NCBI GenBank assembly: GCA_009760855.2
Contig: WPIO01000017.1
Span: 5,411,001 to 5,475,000, forward strand
Source of the DNA: Cristatella mucedo
Lineage: Eukaryota > Bryozoa > Phylactolaemata > Cristatellidae
DNA: 64,000 nt
Reading direction: 5' to 3'
Below the pieces are notes generated by a model. That model worked only from the letters and a program-made list of their open reading frames with translations, had not been told where the DNA came from and made no database searches. Both the position numbers and the translations under genes were made by a program. Positions within the stretch are counted from its first letter, which is position 1, and the number at the start of each line of letters is the position of its first letter. Shown one piece after another: positions 9,690 to 20,055 of the stretch.

Positions 9690-10079
9690 AGACGACTGCC
9701 GGCATCGAGGGATCTAGCGCGCTCCCCTCCCCCCTCCCTGAACCCCTTATATTTATTCCATGCATGCGTTGTTTTTGAATTGTCGAGCCATTGGTCGTTC
9801 CGAGCCCACTAGGCAGTTGGCGGGCCAATGCATGGATTTGGGCAGGGCTGTCGAGTCATCGGCAGCCCTCCACCACTCGTGAGCCTTCGGCTGCTTAGGC
9901 AGCCTGAGCCCTCGTAGGGTCTCTGCCCAGTGTTAGCAGGCTGCACAGTCATATTCCTCACAGATACATAGAATTGGGCGCACACATATGGCTATACATC
10001 CAGTCGCACCAGCCAGACGGCGGGTCGAGAGCTCGCCGGTGAGCTTGGTGCATCAGCTTAGTTTGCATTAACGTCTCAC
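9690..10079. other. Rabaptin intron, unassigned
   Basis: Contains a GC-rich stretch (9840-9960) with no recognised feature. Confidence 0.4.
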
Positions 10080-10254
10080 CTGTCCTTTTGCGGGCTGGGA
10101 GATGCAGCAGCAGCAGCGGCAGTGGCGGCGGCTGCCGCTGCTGTGTTCCGCAGAGTGGCTAGCTCGGCTTCTTGCTTCTCAATGACTTCGACTAGTGTCT
10201 TCTTTTCTCGCTCGTAGAAAGCCAAAGCATCGGTCGACACTTGGCGAGCAGTAT
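10080..10254 (-). CDS. RABEP1: Rabaptin-5 homologue, exon 4
   Basis: The minus strand encodes TARQVSTDALAFYEREKK, then TLVEVIEKQEAELATLRN, then an alanine run of about 17 residues (broken by one Thr) and SPSPQKD. It fits the RABEP1 segment around RLEQERTQWAQYRESAEREI. The acceptor is cgcccgcatag at 10255. The first two bases complete an Asp codon with the G ending exon 3. The donor is GACAG followed by gtgaga at 10080/10079, phase 2. The Ala run comes from a GCN repeat and is an oddity of this homologue. The phase 2 exit does not fit exon 6 directly. Confidence 0.82.
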
Positions 10255-10685
10255 CTATGCGGGCGGAGCACATTTTGGAAAGTGCGCCCGCGCACATGCC
10301 AACGAGCTCGATCAGAGAAACGCTATAAGTAAACGAAGCACATGCACAGGTGCACGAGTCCTAGCGAGTTTCTACAAGGGTGTCTCGCATATAGTCACGA
10401 GGCGACCTTGCTGAGAGAGTGCACGAACACAGCATTCTAATCACGGAGAGGAGGCTTAAGCTATCCACATGCAAGACTGTTGCATAGATATGCTAGGAGC
10501 AACATGAAAACTAAGAGTGTCGTGACGTGAGGCTACGAGTCATGAGAATGCATAGACATCGACGAGTTCGCGAGGAGATAAGAGTAGCCATTTGGGCAGA
10601 CAGTGCCTAAGGAGCAGCGGATTGCAGCCAATAGTCTCGTTCTCACCTATAGGGCCTGTAACAGCTTGGTACCGATTATGCAATG

Positions 10686-11068
10686 CATATCCATCTGTAA
10701 CTCCAAAAAACCACAAGGACTAGGTGGGTGCTGCAGAGTTTTCTATAGCCCACTCAAAGCTTGAGAGGCTTTCGGTGCGCACACGGTATCCATTTTTCAG
10801 ATTTTTTTCAGATTTTTTCAGATTTATCAGATTTTTGTTGCGCATGAGTTGCGGAAGTGAGACACACAGTCAGGACGTGCAACGAAAAAAGCTCCTGTTG
10901 CCGACGGTGGTCTCGAAGCGTAGGAATGTAGCACCTAATTTATCGTCAGCAGAGGACCCGAGGGCACTAGGAGGCTGAAACTGGCACAGCAAATTAGCTA
11001 GATAAAAAAAGAAGCCAAGCCGTGGCGGGCCTTGGTGGGTAAGTGTGAAAGTTTTGCTCCATAAAACC
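10686..11068 (-). mobile_element. LINE B, 3' fragment
   Basis: The antisense 3' end (ccatctgtaactcc, tgggtgctgcagagtttt, ggctttcggtgcgc) is followed by parts of the ORF 3' end, including gccaagccgtggcgggcctt. The match is to the antisense copies at 26593, 36650 and 62530. It is strongly diverged and contains an insertion of simple t-rich sequence near 10800. Confidence 0.75.
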
Positions 11069-11235
11069 CTCGCTAGACTGATGCAGCAGCCTCGGTCCTA
11101 TCTGAGTACGCACGAAGTGAGGCGCTAGTGCCTCGCTGCTTTCGCTAGCTCGGACAGCAGACGGTCTGCTCTGCAGCAATTGGACGCACACACGGTGGAG
11201 GAGCCCATTTGTGCGGCTCTTGCATTCCATGGATG

Positions 11236-11427
11236 CATAAATAAATAATAAATAAATACAAGCTGATTTAACAGCCTCTTTTTGTATAGTGACAGAACAG
11301 CCTTGACGGCTATCACCACCGCTTGCAGCGGCGATAAAGGATCGCCCACCACAGGATTCGAACCCACGACCTCGGGGCCGAGGTCGTGAAAAGCAACCGC
11401 CTTACCTAGTGAACCATTACGGCTCAC
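11236..11427 (-). mobile_element. SINE-II, tRNA-derived
   Basis: On the minus strand the head reads GAGCCGTAATGGTTCACTAG, with an A-box-like TGGTTCACTAGG and a perfect B box GGTTCGAATCC. A body follows (CGCCGCTGCAAGCGG, GTGATAGCCGTCAAGG) and an AT-rich tail of TAAA-type units at 11236-11258. Other copies are at 23898 and 52474. It lacks the LINE A hairpin of SINE-I, so it probably uses another partner. Confidence 0.85.
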
Positions 11428-12179
11428 CAATGCATTCGCCAAACCCTCCACAGGTGCCCCTGCTTCTGCTGCTACCGATCTTGCAGCACCTCTCATTCAG
11501 CTGCTCCAGCGCGGCAGCTTATTCGTCTGCTCACTTCCTTTGCTGCCGCTTCTCACACTCAGCAGCAAAGGTGCGCCACGACGTATAGCATACGGGCAGC
11601 ATGGAATTGGCGCAAGCATGAGCCGGCAGAAGATCCTTCACTGCACCAGCAGGCAGCAGAGAAACTTCCGGTGCTGCATCCTCCCTACGCATAGGCTGCA
11701 GTGAATGGCTACAGCTGAATGGTCAGCCAGTCGTTCTCGCGAAGGTGTGCGAGACTTATTTCTGTGGCACGGGTGTTCTTGATGGCAGCTGTATTGCGCT
11801 GCCACCTGCATACCTTCGCGCACTGCAGCTGCTTCTACGTCTCCTTGGTCGTGCTTCCAGCCACTTTTTTGCTACTAGTATAATTCACAGCAGCTGTGAG
11901 CTCTAGCATTCGTTACTTACTTACGATTGTGTGCAAGGATTAAGTCAGGTGCATGCTTCACAGCATTTCATTTCATTCACAGGATTGACTCTGGAACCCG
12001 CAGCATGCGACTCTGAGAGCAGGTGGCCTTGCTTGTACGGCCTTCACTGCTGATGGAAGCAAAGCGAGTACATTAAATATCCTTCAAGTCTTTAGAAATA
12101 TGTGCCGAAACAACTAGCCGTGTAGCAGCATTTGAACCTAGAGCATCCAAGAGCACACCTAAGACTATCGATTTTGGGT
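11428..12179. other. Rabaptin intron, unassigned
   Basis: GC-moderate sequence with several gctgct units. No coding exon with rabaptin-like heptads or consistent splice phase was found. Confidence 0.4.
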
Positions 12180-12336
12180 AAGAGCCGCCTCTCACTTTTA
12201 CTTTTTTGCGTGAGATGAAGTCTGTTGGCTAACGCATGTGCACCGAAAGCGGCTTTGGGTTCGCTATACAAAACTCCAGGGTAACACCCACCAAGTCTTT
12301 GTGGAGGTACAGACGGAGATACATTACATTACCAGG
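12180..12336 (+). mobile_element. LINE B, 3' terminal fragment
   Basis: gcgtgagatgaagtctgttg, then the gccgaaagc-type block, then taacacccacc and ggtacagacggagatacatt with the (ATTAC)n-type tail. This is the sense-strand 3' end of LINE B. Confidence 0.85.
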
Positions 12337-12981
12337 GTGATAGGTTTTTAGAAGTCTCAAGCAGCATTTAATTACAGTCGTTGCACGTAAGCAACCGAGG
12401 TCATTTGTCTGCTTCTGTTCCAGCTCCAATGGGCAGTTTGATGACACGACTGGTTATCTACTTGAGTGTAACTGGTTGACCGGCAACCTTGCTGAAACTA
12501 ATCTGGCCAAGCTAATGGCCGAAGCAGCCGAGGTTACTCAAGATGAGATCGCCAGCTGACAAGCCGTAGAGTGCACCTGCCGGGACTAACTTACAGGAAA
12601 CTTACTTTGCATAGGAGGTTACATTCAGCAGCTGCTGGAAATTTGCCTCCTCCGTTAGATTGCCTGCAATTACTCAGAGCCCCATAGATTTCTCGAAAGT
12701 ATTTCCAGCCTGCTTTGCAGGTCCATGATAAGAAATCGACCACAGCTAACACACTCATCACGATACCCACCATCATCCCACCTACTCCATTCGCCCAAGT
12801 GAAAGTCGCTGCCGACAAGAGCCAACTCCGTGAATTGACGATCGCACGATGCCGCCAGCCTGCATGCCTCGAAGCTCGCGCAAGCACTTCCAGACACACA
12901 AGCAGCGCTGCGTCAGGTCGGAACCGGTGCGTGCGCGACGACGGCACTCGGGGGGGGGACGCAATGCATGGCATTCCGAAC

Positions 12982-13197
12982 CTTCCATGATGGCCCCCAT
13001 CGACGATTGGAGAGACGACAGCTCGTCCTGGTGTCGAGCTCGAAGCGCCTCCAGCTCTTCGTCCTTGGAGATGGCGCTGATTGCCAGCTGCGACTGAGAA
13101 TCCTCGACCTGCCGCCCGAGAGCGGCGAGCTGCTCCCGCAGGCGAGCGTTCTCCTGCTCCAGCTTCGCAGCGTCGGCATGGTACTTTTGGCTTTCAG
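12982..13197 (-). CDS. RABEP1: Rabaptin-5 homologue, exon 3
   Basis: 216 bases on the minus strand encode ESQKYHADAAKLEQENARLR, then EQLAALGRQVEDSQSQLAIS, then KDEELEALRARHQDELSSLQ and SSMGAIME. This aligns with the RABEP1 stretch ending in VASLQAVMKE. The acceptor is cgcccgtttgcag at 13198. The two leading bases complete a Ser codon with the T ending exon 2. The donor is GAAG followed by gttcgg, phase 1, and is weaker than average. It is a continuous coiled coil. The exon is GC-rich (about 60%), unlike the introns. The long plus-strand ORFs across it (12968-13663 and others) are shadows. Confidence 0.87.
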
Positions 13198-13470
13198 CTG
13201 CAAACGGGCGAACGAGCGCGCTCGCACCGCTCACTGCAACGACCGGGCGATGGTGAGCATTGCCGCACACGCGCGCAGGCACTCCACTGGGAGCAGGCAG
13301 GCACTCCCACCGCGTGCGTGGGCGTGCCTGCGAACGCGGCTGCACTGCCCTAGCGCGGCGGCACGCCAGACACGGCGGCACGCCAGACACGGCGGTGCTG
13401 CATTGCGTGACAGGAAGCGAGTTCGGAAGTGTACAACAAGAGACCAGATTTCCCGACAGGTTCACGAACC

Positions 13471-13567
13471 CTGGTTTGGCCCAGTGGTTAAGGTGCTCGC
13501 TCCGACCAAGGTCTTGCCGAGAGCAGAGATTAAGTTCTCTTGGGGTGCTATACAAATGAATTATACA
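13471..13567 (+). mobile_element. SINE-I, internally deleted copy
   Basis: The head CTGGTTTGGCCCAGTGG is intact. The B-box region is missing, and the sequence jumps from accaaggtcttgc to agcagagattaagttctctt and the tail. A deletion of about 45 bases removes half of the pol III promoter, so the copy is dead. It lies in the intron between rabaptin exons 3 and 2. Confidence 0.82.
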
Positions 13568-14130
13568 TTTTTTTTAGAGCTGAAACGTGAGCAGCAGTCT
13601 GTTGGAAAAGTGCTTGCAGAACGATGCCGACCACCAGATGCCACATGGCAGCTGACAGAATGATGACAACATGAGCCACACTGTGGGCATGCCAACAATC
13701 TCCACGATGCCTGCACTGGAATGGCAGGCATCGCAAGCGCAAATGCATTCTGTGACAAGCCTAGGCCTGGCAGCAGACTCAAGCAACTTCAAGATAAGTG
13801 ATAGCATAATTGAGTTAACCCCATAATGCTTCATTGGCCTCTGTAGGGCAGAAGCACCCACCTTGCCTGACCAGCCAGAGAGGCTTGACAATGGCACGGT
13901 TGTTACACTTTCGCAACCTCAGCACCCAACTAAAAGACAGAGGGAGTGGCTATCTTAAACAATGCCCAATAGCAATAGCCTAATAGGATATGGGAAGCTT
14001 ACTCAAAGCAGAGCAGGGGGAGCATGGAAATCTGTAAGAGGCATCTGAGAATTTTAAAAGGGTTAAGCTTGACCCGAGCCGATGACCACTCATTGCTGGC
14101 AGAATGCTCTTTTTTCTCGGCTTCAAAATT

Positions 14131-14145
14131 GAGAGAGAGAGGGAG

Positions 14146-14214
<69 letters not shown>
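14131..14214. repeat. (GA)n microsatellite
   Basis: GA units with a few interruptions (gggaggaggg, gaaaga). Confidence 0.97.
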
Positions 14215-14855
14215 TAAGAGAAACAACATATTTGGTGAAACACTTTCGGTTTAGCTGTGAATAAAGCTTGGTACCAAACGTCTGCACACGCACAGATGCC
14301 TGGTCCCTTCCCTTTACTATGCCCCTTGGACGCAGCAGCGGCTACGCGCAGTAGTGCCAGCGGCCAGCAGGAATCTGGTGGCTCTTCGTGAGGCGGCCGG
14401 CCGTTCTAAGCTGCCGCAGAAGAGCAAAGTCTGGCAGACTACCTTCACATGCCTAGCAGAGCTCGGCTGCACTAGGTTGATACTCTGGCTATTTACATCG
14501 GGTCAACGGTCACACCAAGCAAATTCATCAACCTCTCTCCCACAATCCAATGAGTCGGCAGCAGCTAACCAACAAGACACAAGACGAGCAACGACCGAGG
14601 TGGTACACCAATGCCTGCAGCAGCTACGAGCCTATGGCAGCCTGCCATCACTCAAGGGATGCCGGCAGCAGCACAACCATCTCCACCACTCAAAAAACGA
14701 TGCCCGGCATGCTCATCCTGCTGCGGGCCAGCGTGCCACGCTGCTGCTGCATCAATGCGGTACGGCACCACTGTGTGGCGGACACAGCACGTGGCGCCCC
14801 GAGCCCGTGTGCTGGGCAATCCAGCTTTTCGGGCCTCCCTCGGCACTCGCTCTCT

Positions 14856-14858
<3 letters not shown>

Positions 14859-14896
<38 letters not shown>

Positions 14897-14948
14897 ACAC
14901 ACACACACACACTCACACACACAAACACACACACTCCCTCACACACAA
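14859..14948. repeat. (CA)n microsatellite
   Basis: CA units with a few TC and AA interruptions. Long His/Thr-rich plus ORFs (14354-15171) exist only because of it. Confidence 0.97.
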
Positions 14949-15002
14949 GCACAAACAGGTTGGCCCGTGCCGACGCGCGGGAAAAGAAATGCCGAAACTC
15001 AC

Positions 15003-15131
15003 ACTCCTTCTGCTTGTATATGTCCATAAACTTTTTGCGCTGCAATCCAAACTCAGCCTCCTTCTCTTTGAGAAGCTTAGTCAGGGCATCCACCTGGTGC
15101 TGAGGAGAGACTTCGGCATTCGGACTCTGAC
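15003..15131 (-). CDS. RABEP1: Rabaptin-5 homologue, exon 2
   Basis: 129 bases on the minus strand encode QSPNAEVSPQHQVDALTKLL, then KEKEAEFGLQRKKFMDIYKQ and KE. This matches the start of the RABEP1 coiled coil, where EFNQKRAKFKELYLAKEE occurs: the spacing of the E-F, R-K-F and Y residues is conserved. The acceptor is cacctgtccgtgcag at 15132. The donor is GAGT followed by gtgagt, phase 1, near the ideal consensus. In human rabaptin-5 the N-terminal region that includes this segment binds Rab4. The first Gly codon is completed from exon 1. Confidence 0.85.
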
Positions 15132-16254
15132 CTGCACGGACAGGTGCAAATGCAGCAAAAGCGTGAAGTGACAGCAAGACGCAAGACGCAGGAGTCGATG
15201 ACACAGCGCAGTTGCAAAAGCATGTAAATCAATGCTCCTAATTGGAGAATGACCCGTGTGGGACCAGCAGAGCAGCTGGCAGAGATCAACGAATGGTAAC
15301 AAGCTAACGAATTGCATACATGAAAGAACTTTCAATGACCTATAGTGCCCTATTAAATCGCCCACTGGTCGGCAGTCCCTGAGAGCTGATCACTCAAGCA
15401 CGGAGGGGGACTGGGCAAGCACTGGAAGACTGAACTGAAATCAGTGACTCTAAGGTGAACAGCACGTGGAGCCGAGCTAATATTCATTCTATCATTCACT
15501 CTCTCAAACTTGCTCAAAAAAGGTCCACCTGGCATGCACAGCCCTTCCCGCTAGGGTCAGCAGTCAGCCCATCAGAAAAATTAATAGATATTCCGACATA
15601 GGCAATAGAAAGTTGAGAATTCCTTTATGGGGCTGCTAAATAGTTTAAGGCAAATCTAAAACTTCATTGTTTACTACATTTTCTTCTTCCGTGCACAGCA
15701 CCAAACAAAAGGGGAAAAAATGAAACAATAAGCATCTGCTATGGCCATCAATTGGCCACGTCCCATCAATAAAAAACATGGTAATCAGCATAGAGTAAGC
15801 CAAGTGTTAACGACCCATGGCTCCTAGTTATGCACGGTCATCCTCATCTCCATTAAGACTTGCTTCCACAAGTTCTGTTCTTAACTAATTGCAAGACATT
15901 TGTGTAAATGCTTAACAAGCTCCAAGGGCTTGATTTTCAGTTTATTTTGCATGTTTTTCTGCACTTAGTAGGCTAACCAAGGTAGCATAAGCACAATTTG
16001 GAACATGTACTACATCCTCACATCCATCTTACTTTGTGGTAGTATTTTTTGCAGTTGTTTTTTAAAACTCGACAAAATTTCGAATTTCTTTTAATTCGCA
16101 GTTTGGGAATTTTTTAGGCCAGCAGCATAGATCCCATCGTTCTCTTGCTCGAGAGTCCCATCAGAAATACTTGCTACACAGACTTCAAATTGTTGCACAG
16201 GCTCATCTGACTCAACCTACCTGTTCCTCACAGCATTCGGTGTGTCCATTACAA
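15132..16254. other. Rabaptin intron 1, no feature recognised
   Basis: AT-rich sequence without supported features. Confidence 0.4.
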
Positions 16255-16397
16255 TTGTTCTTTCAATGCTCATGCGTGCTGACACTGCCATGCTATGACT
16301 AATCAATGACATGCTTCCTTTCCAGCATATTTGAAGTGCCTAGAAAGAGATATAGTTCTCATTGTACCCTATATAAATATCTTATTATTATTATTAA
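16255..16397 (+). mobile_element. LINE A, 3' end
   Basis: The 3' untranslated region (atgctcatgcgtgctgacac), then gaagtgcctagaaagag, then an (ATT)n tail. Another LINE A body starts some 55 bases further on, so two insertions stand in tandem. Confidence 0.8.
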
Positions 16398-16452
16398 GTC
16401 GTTTAGACTTTCGTAAAACCAGCCTCAAGTCCTTATATATAGGAGAAAAATG

Positions 16453-17600
16453 GTATACTCTCCTCCTTGCCAATGTGACTGATAAGCAAAATCTAGGCTT
16501 TCACTTCTATGTGGATGACACTCAGTTGTACCTTTGCTTTGATCCCTCCCAGCCTTCAAGCACCTCAAATTCTCTAAACTCACTAGCTGCATGCATTGAC
16601 GACATCCGCACATGGATGGCAGCAAATTTTCTAAAACCCAACGATGATACAATTAACTTACTAGTTATGGGCAAACCCAGTGTGATCCAGAGATTGGAAA
16701 GGCTGACTCTCAAAATTGGCTCTGCCAGCATATCTCCAGTTGAATCAGCTCGAAATCTAGGTGTCATGTTCCAGAGTGACCTTTCGTTAGACGACCACAT
16801 CAGCTCCACAATCAAGTCTGCCTACTTTCAGCTACATAACATTGCTAAAATTCGGGCTTGTTTAGATAAGGATACCACATCCAAGTTGGTCCATACATTT
16901 GCGACATCACGTCTTGACTTCTGTAACTCACTGCTTGCTAGTCTACCGGCACGTGCAATCAGATGCTTATAGCTGGTGCAAAACTCTGCAGCTAGGCTTG
17001 TCTGTCGTGAGCGTCACAGTTGCCACATCACACCACTTCTCACCGACCTGCACTGGCAACCAGTCAAGCAATGCATCGACTTCAAGGTTTTGTCACTCAC
17101 TTTTAGGTCCCTCCATTGTTTGGCTCCAGCCTACGCATCAGATCTGCTTCCCCATCAGGCTAAGTATCGCACCAACTGCTTTTCGGAATCTAACTGTTAA
17201 CCTAGACCTCGTACAAACCTCGAATCCTCTGGAGACCATGCATTTAGTTCGTATGCTCCCAAAGCCTGGAACTCACTCCCGACTTGCGTCACAACATCCC
17301 CCGACTTGACCACATTTAAAAATAAATTAAAAACGCACTTATTTATGACAGCATTTAGTGGGTCCCTATGATTCGTACTTTATGTGCTTATGCGCGTGGA
17401 CACTGTTGCATGCTGCCACTGACCACACTTACATGCTGGCCCTGTGCATGTCACCGCTAAGCATGTTATTCATGTTTATCAAGCATGATAGCACTCACCA
17501 TTCGACGTGTTTCCTCTGCAGCAAATGTAAAGCGCCTAGAAAGAGATTGAGTTCTCTGAGGGGGCTTTATCGAGTGTATTATATATGTAATATATAAATA
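16453..17600 (+). mobile_element. LINE A, 5'-truncated, reverse transcriptase C-terminal half
   Basis: The frame opens at YTLLLANV, reaches the catalytic box as [12 protein letters not shown] (YADD changed to YVDD), and continues through [32 protein letters not shown] and KLVHTFATSRLDFCNSLLAS. One CAG to TAG change stops it at about 16970. Beyond the stop the frame resumes with [20 protein letters not shown], then shifts near 17200. The 3' end has the family hairpin (17530-17575) and a TA-rich tail to about 17625. It is one of the best preserved copies here. It lies in rabaptin intron 1. Confidence 0.92.
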
Positions 17601-17625
17601 TAAATAAATATATATATATATACCA

Positions 17626-18279
17626 TTTTTCTGTACACAGCACCATGAAAGTCCCGAGCAGTACAAATGCTATCTATAATAAGCTTCAGCTCTTCTGCAT
17701 TATGCGAGATACGGTAAGGCACTTCTTCGTACTGCATCCACAGAAACGGCGCTTTGGGATAGCGGTTGGGCCCTCGCCTGTTCGCGGCATTATGAGCAAT
17801 TGTTCCACTACGGCTCGGCCGGGCAGTATGCCGACAAGGCATGTTGCTTGAACATTAGAAGTCAGCTACGCTGCGGCATTCTGAAAAAAACATGACTTTA
17901 TGCAGACAGAGGTCAAGGCTAGGAGCGTAGGACGAGTGCGTTACTCGCTTTCCTCGGAGAATAAGTCGTTCGGCGGCGTAGCCCGCAACAGGAATCGATA
18001 GCGCTTTGTACATTTACATTTATATATATATCCATGTCCGGCATATTTCTTACTGCAACTCCGTAATGGGAAATTCTCACAGTCTATGTACGGCTCTAGA
18101 ACGTGTCCGGTAGGTCAAATGAGTACATACAGTAGGAGCGCCGCGAAAACCCTGGAAACAGTAGGGTCAGGGATAGACAAACAGGTGCCGCCGTGGCAAT
18201 CGCCGGCAGATTGACAACGTGTCCGATGAATCAACGCACAGCTAAAGAGCTGGATAGCTTGTAATCAAGCTAAACTTAC
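17626..18279. other. Start of rabaptin intron 1, unassigned
   Basis: Between the LINE A tail and the exon 1 donor. No feature recognised. Confidence 0.4.
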
Positions 18280-18313
18280 CGGCAGAGCCGACGGCCGGTG
18301 CATCTTCCATCAT
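18280..18313 (-). CDS. RABEP1: Rabaptin-5 homologue, exon 1 (start codon)
   Basis: On the minus strand two adjacent ATG codons open MMEDAPAVGSA plus one base. They are followed at once by the donor gtaagt. The phase 1 exit joins exon 2 to complete a Gly codon, giving a reading of MMEDAPAVGSAGQSPNAEV. Human rabaptin also has a short, poorly conserved leader before the coiled coil (MAQPGPASQ). The surrounding DNA is GC-rich, as expected of a promoter and 5' exon. The 5' untranslated part must extend to the right of 18313. No transcript evidence is available, so the start is inferred from splice phase, the donor and the absence of a better candidate. Confidence 0.65.
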
Positions 18314-18660
18314 CGAAAGTAGCCCTTTAAACTGCCGACAGCAGCCGACTCATCCCCCGGGCAACCTTCGAGCGGTCCGCTCTACCGGATATCTCAAACG
18401 TCTACCACGAGAAGCTCGACCTCAAGAGATGCGAGCTGCTTTGCTGCAGGAACGTCGTTCGAGAGCAACGGTGGACACGTCGTCATGCAGCTTTGCAGCG
18501 AAGACGAAATGGTAACGAAATGTCCTGCCTAGGTCAAGCTTTACCTCGCCACAGCGCCGCTGCCCCCGCCCTTTCCGCTGCCAGTTACTTCGCGACGAGG
18601 TCCTTCTCCGGCTTTGATGTGGATTACTGCAGGGGGCCCCAGCCGTCGTTCTCTAAATGC
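18314..18660 (-). promoter_or_regulatory. Probable 5' untranslated region and promoter of the rabaptin homologue
   Basis: GC-rich, CpG-containing DNA immediately upstream of exon 1, in contrast to its AT-rich surroundings. No TATA box is evident, as is usual for housekeeping genes with CpG-rich starts. The exact start site cannot be read from sequence. Confidence 0.4.
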
Positions 18661-19439
18661 TTATCTCACACTTAAAAAGTAAAAGAGAGAATGCGACGAA
18701 GCTCTGTGAGGATTTTTTCGCTGGCAGTACTCTAAAAGAACAGGCCATTCGTGGCCATCTCTATCGTAAGTGGCTGCACCACTTTCCCGGCGAAACACTG
18801 GGTGGCGTGCATGCTGAAAGCTTCATCCCGGCGTGGCCAACGGAAACATCGGAATGTTATTGGTGATCCTCCCTGGCTTAGTAAGCTACGCGACGAGAAC
18901 GCGCGGAAGTATCAAGTTCTCTAACAAAATCAAAGCTTTCATTTCCATGCCGATTACGCACTACTGTAGCGTCGCGCTAGCCTTCGCTTAATTTTAAGCG
19001 CGAACAAGAATTGCTCGGCGGGGAAAAACTCCTTTGTCCCGGAGCAGTGAGGCAGTCTAGTGAGAAAACAAGAGCTTAATAGCGAGCCAGGAAGCTCTGG
19101 GACCAGCGGTAGTGGCTACCCGCAGCAGCGGCTGATTGCTGTTGGCTGGCCTGTCAACCTTAGCCATAACTCTCGCCCAAAAAGAATCGTCTGGAACGTT
19201 TCCGGCATTCATGCTGGACTGGGTTGCCCATCCGGGTGCTGAGCGACGGTACCGTAATGGCCCACGGTGCCAGGCCCGTTACCACTAAGCTCTAGCCCCA
19301 TTGTCTCAGCTAGGTATTTAAGAGTCGAGCGAGCTCGCTCCGGGTCTTCTGTTCGGCTCATGCTCTCTCTTCGACTTGGTTTCGACCCATCGCCGGTAGC
19401 TGCCGGACTCGTTTCTCTGAAAGTGAGGGAGCAGGGCGG
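18661..19439. other. Intergenic, unassigned
   Basis: Moderately GC-rich sequence with several short open frames on the plus strand. None resembles a known protein. Confidence 0.35.
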
Positions 19440-20035
19440 GCTTTCAGCTACTTAGCACTGCAAAAGTTCGGGCCTGCTTAGACAAAGATAGAGATCCAAC
19501 TTGGTCTATACATTTGGTGACATCCCGCCTTGACTTATGAGAAATAACACTTGCAGGCCTGTGCTTTAAGGCGCATGCACTTGGTACACAACACAAGAGG
19601 CTAGGCTTATCTATCGTCGCAGTAGCCACATCGCACACCGCTTCTCACCGACCTGCTGTGTCTTCCCATAAAGCAGCAGCTTATCAACTTTAAGGTTTTT
19701 CACTCACCTTTAGGGCCCTTCTTTATCTGGCACCGGCTTACCTATCAGAACTTCCAATCGATCTAGGCACTGTAATACCTACTCTTTTGACTCACGTCGT
19801 TTAGCTTTCCCTCAAACAAATCTCAAGCCTTTGCCACCCGTCGCTTTATTTCATGTGCTCCCAAAGCCTGGATCTCAATCGCAACTGACGTCGCGATATC
19901 CCTTGACTTGAAATGTAATAAGAAGTTAAAAATCCACCTTATTCCTTACAGCATTTGTTGGGTCCCATTGAATTGTCCTTTTTATATTTATGCCTGCCGA
20001 CGCTGCACGTCTTATCACTAACCATAATTTAAGAT
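19440..20035 (+). mobile_element. Decayed LINE of the A/C group, 3' part
   Basis: Recognisable blocks, in order: gcaaaagttcgggcctgctt (AKVRACLDKD), a block equal to TSRLDF, the blocks corresponding to SHIAHRFSPT and FTFRALLYLAPAYLSEL, cccaaagcctggatctc (PKAWIS), and the 3' region ttgggtcccattgaattg. Many stops and deletions are present. The expected 3' hairpin does not follow here. It appears at 20603, after a roughly 550-base insertion. Confidence 0.75.
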
Positions 20036-20055
20036 GCTTCGCTACAGAACACGTA

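Noticed and set aside
11236-11427. A functional tRNA gene
   Set aside because: The A and B boxes are tRNA-like, but no full cloverleaf with a paired acceptor stem is present and the same sequence recurs with a SINE body and tail.
12968-13663. Plus-strand ORF of 231 codons
   Set aside because: It is the shadow of GC-rich rabaptin exon 3 extended into a SINE. It has no motif and runs through repeat sequence.
14354-15171. Overlapping plus-strand ORFs of 159-249 codons
   Set aside because: They owe their length to the CA microsatellite and to the antisense of rabaptin exon 2. The minus strand has splice signals and a family match.
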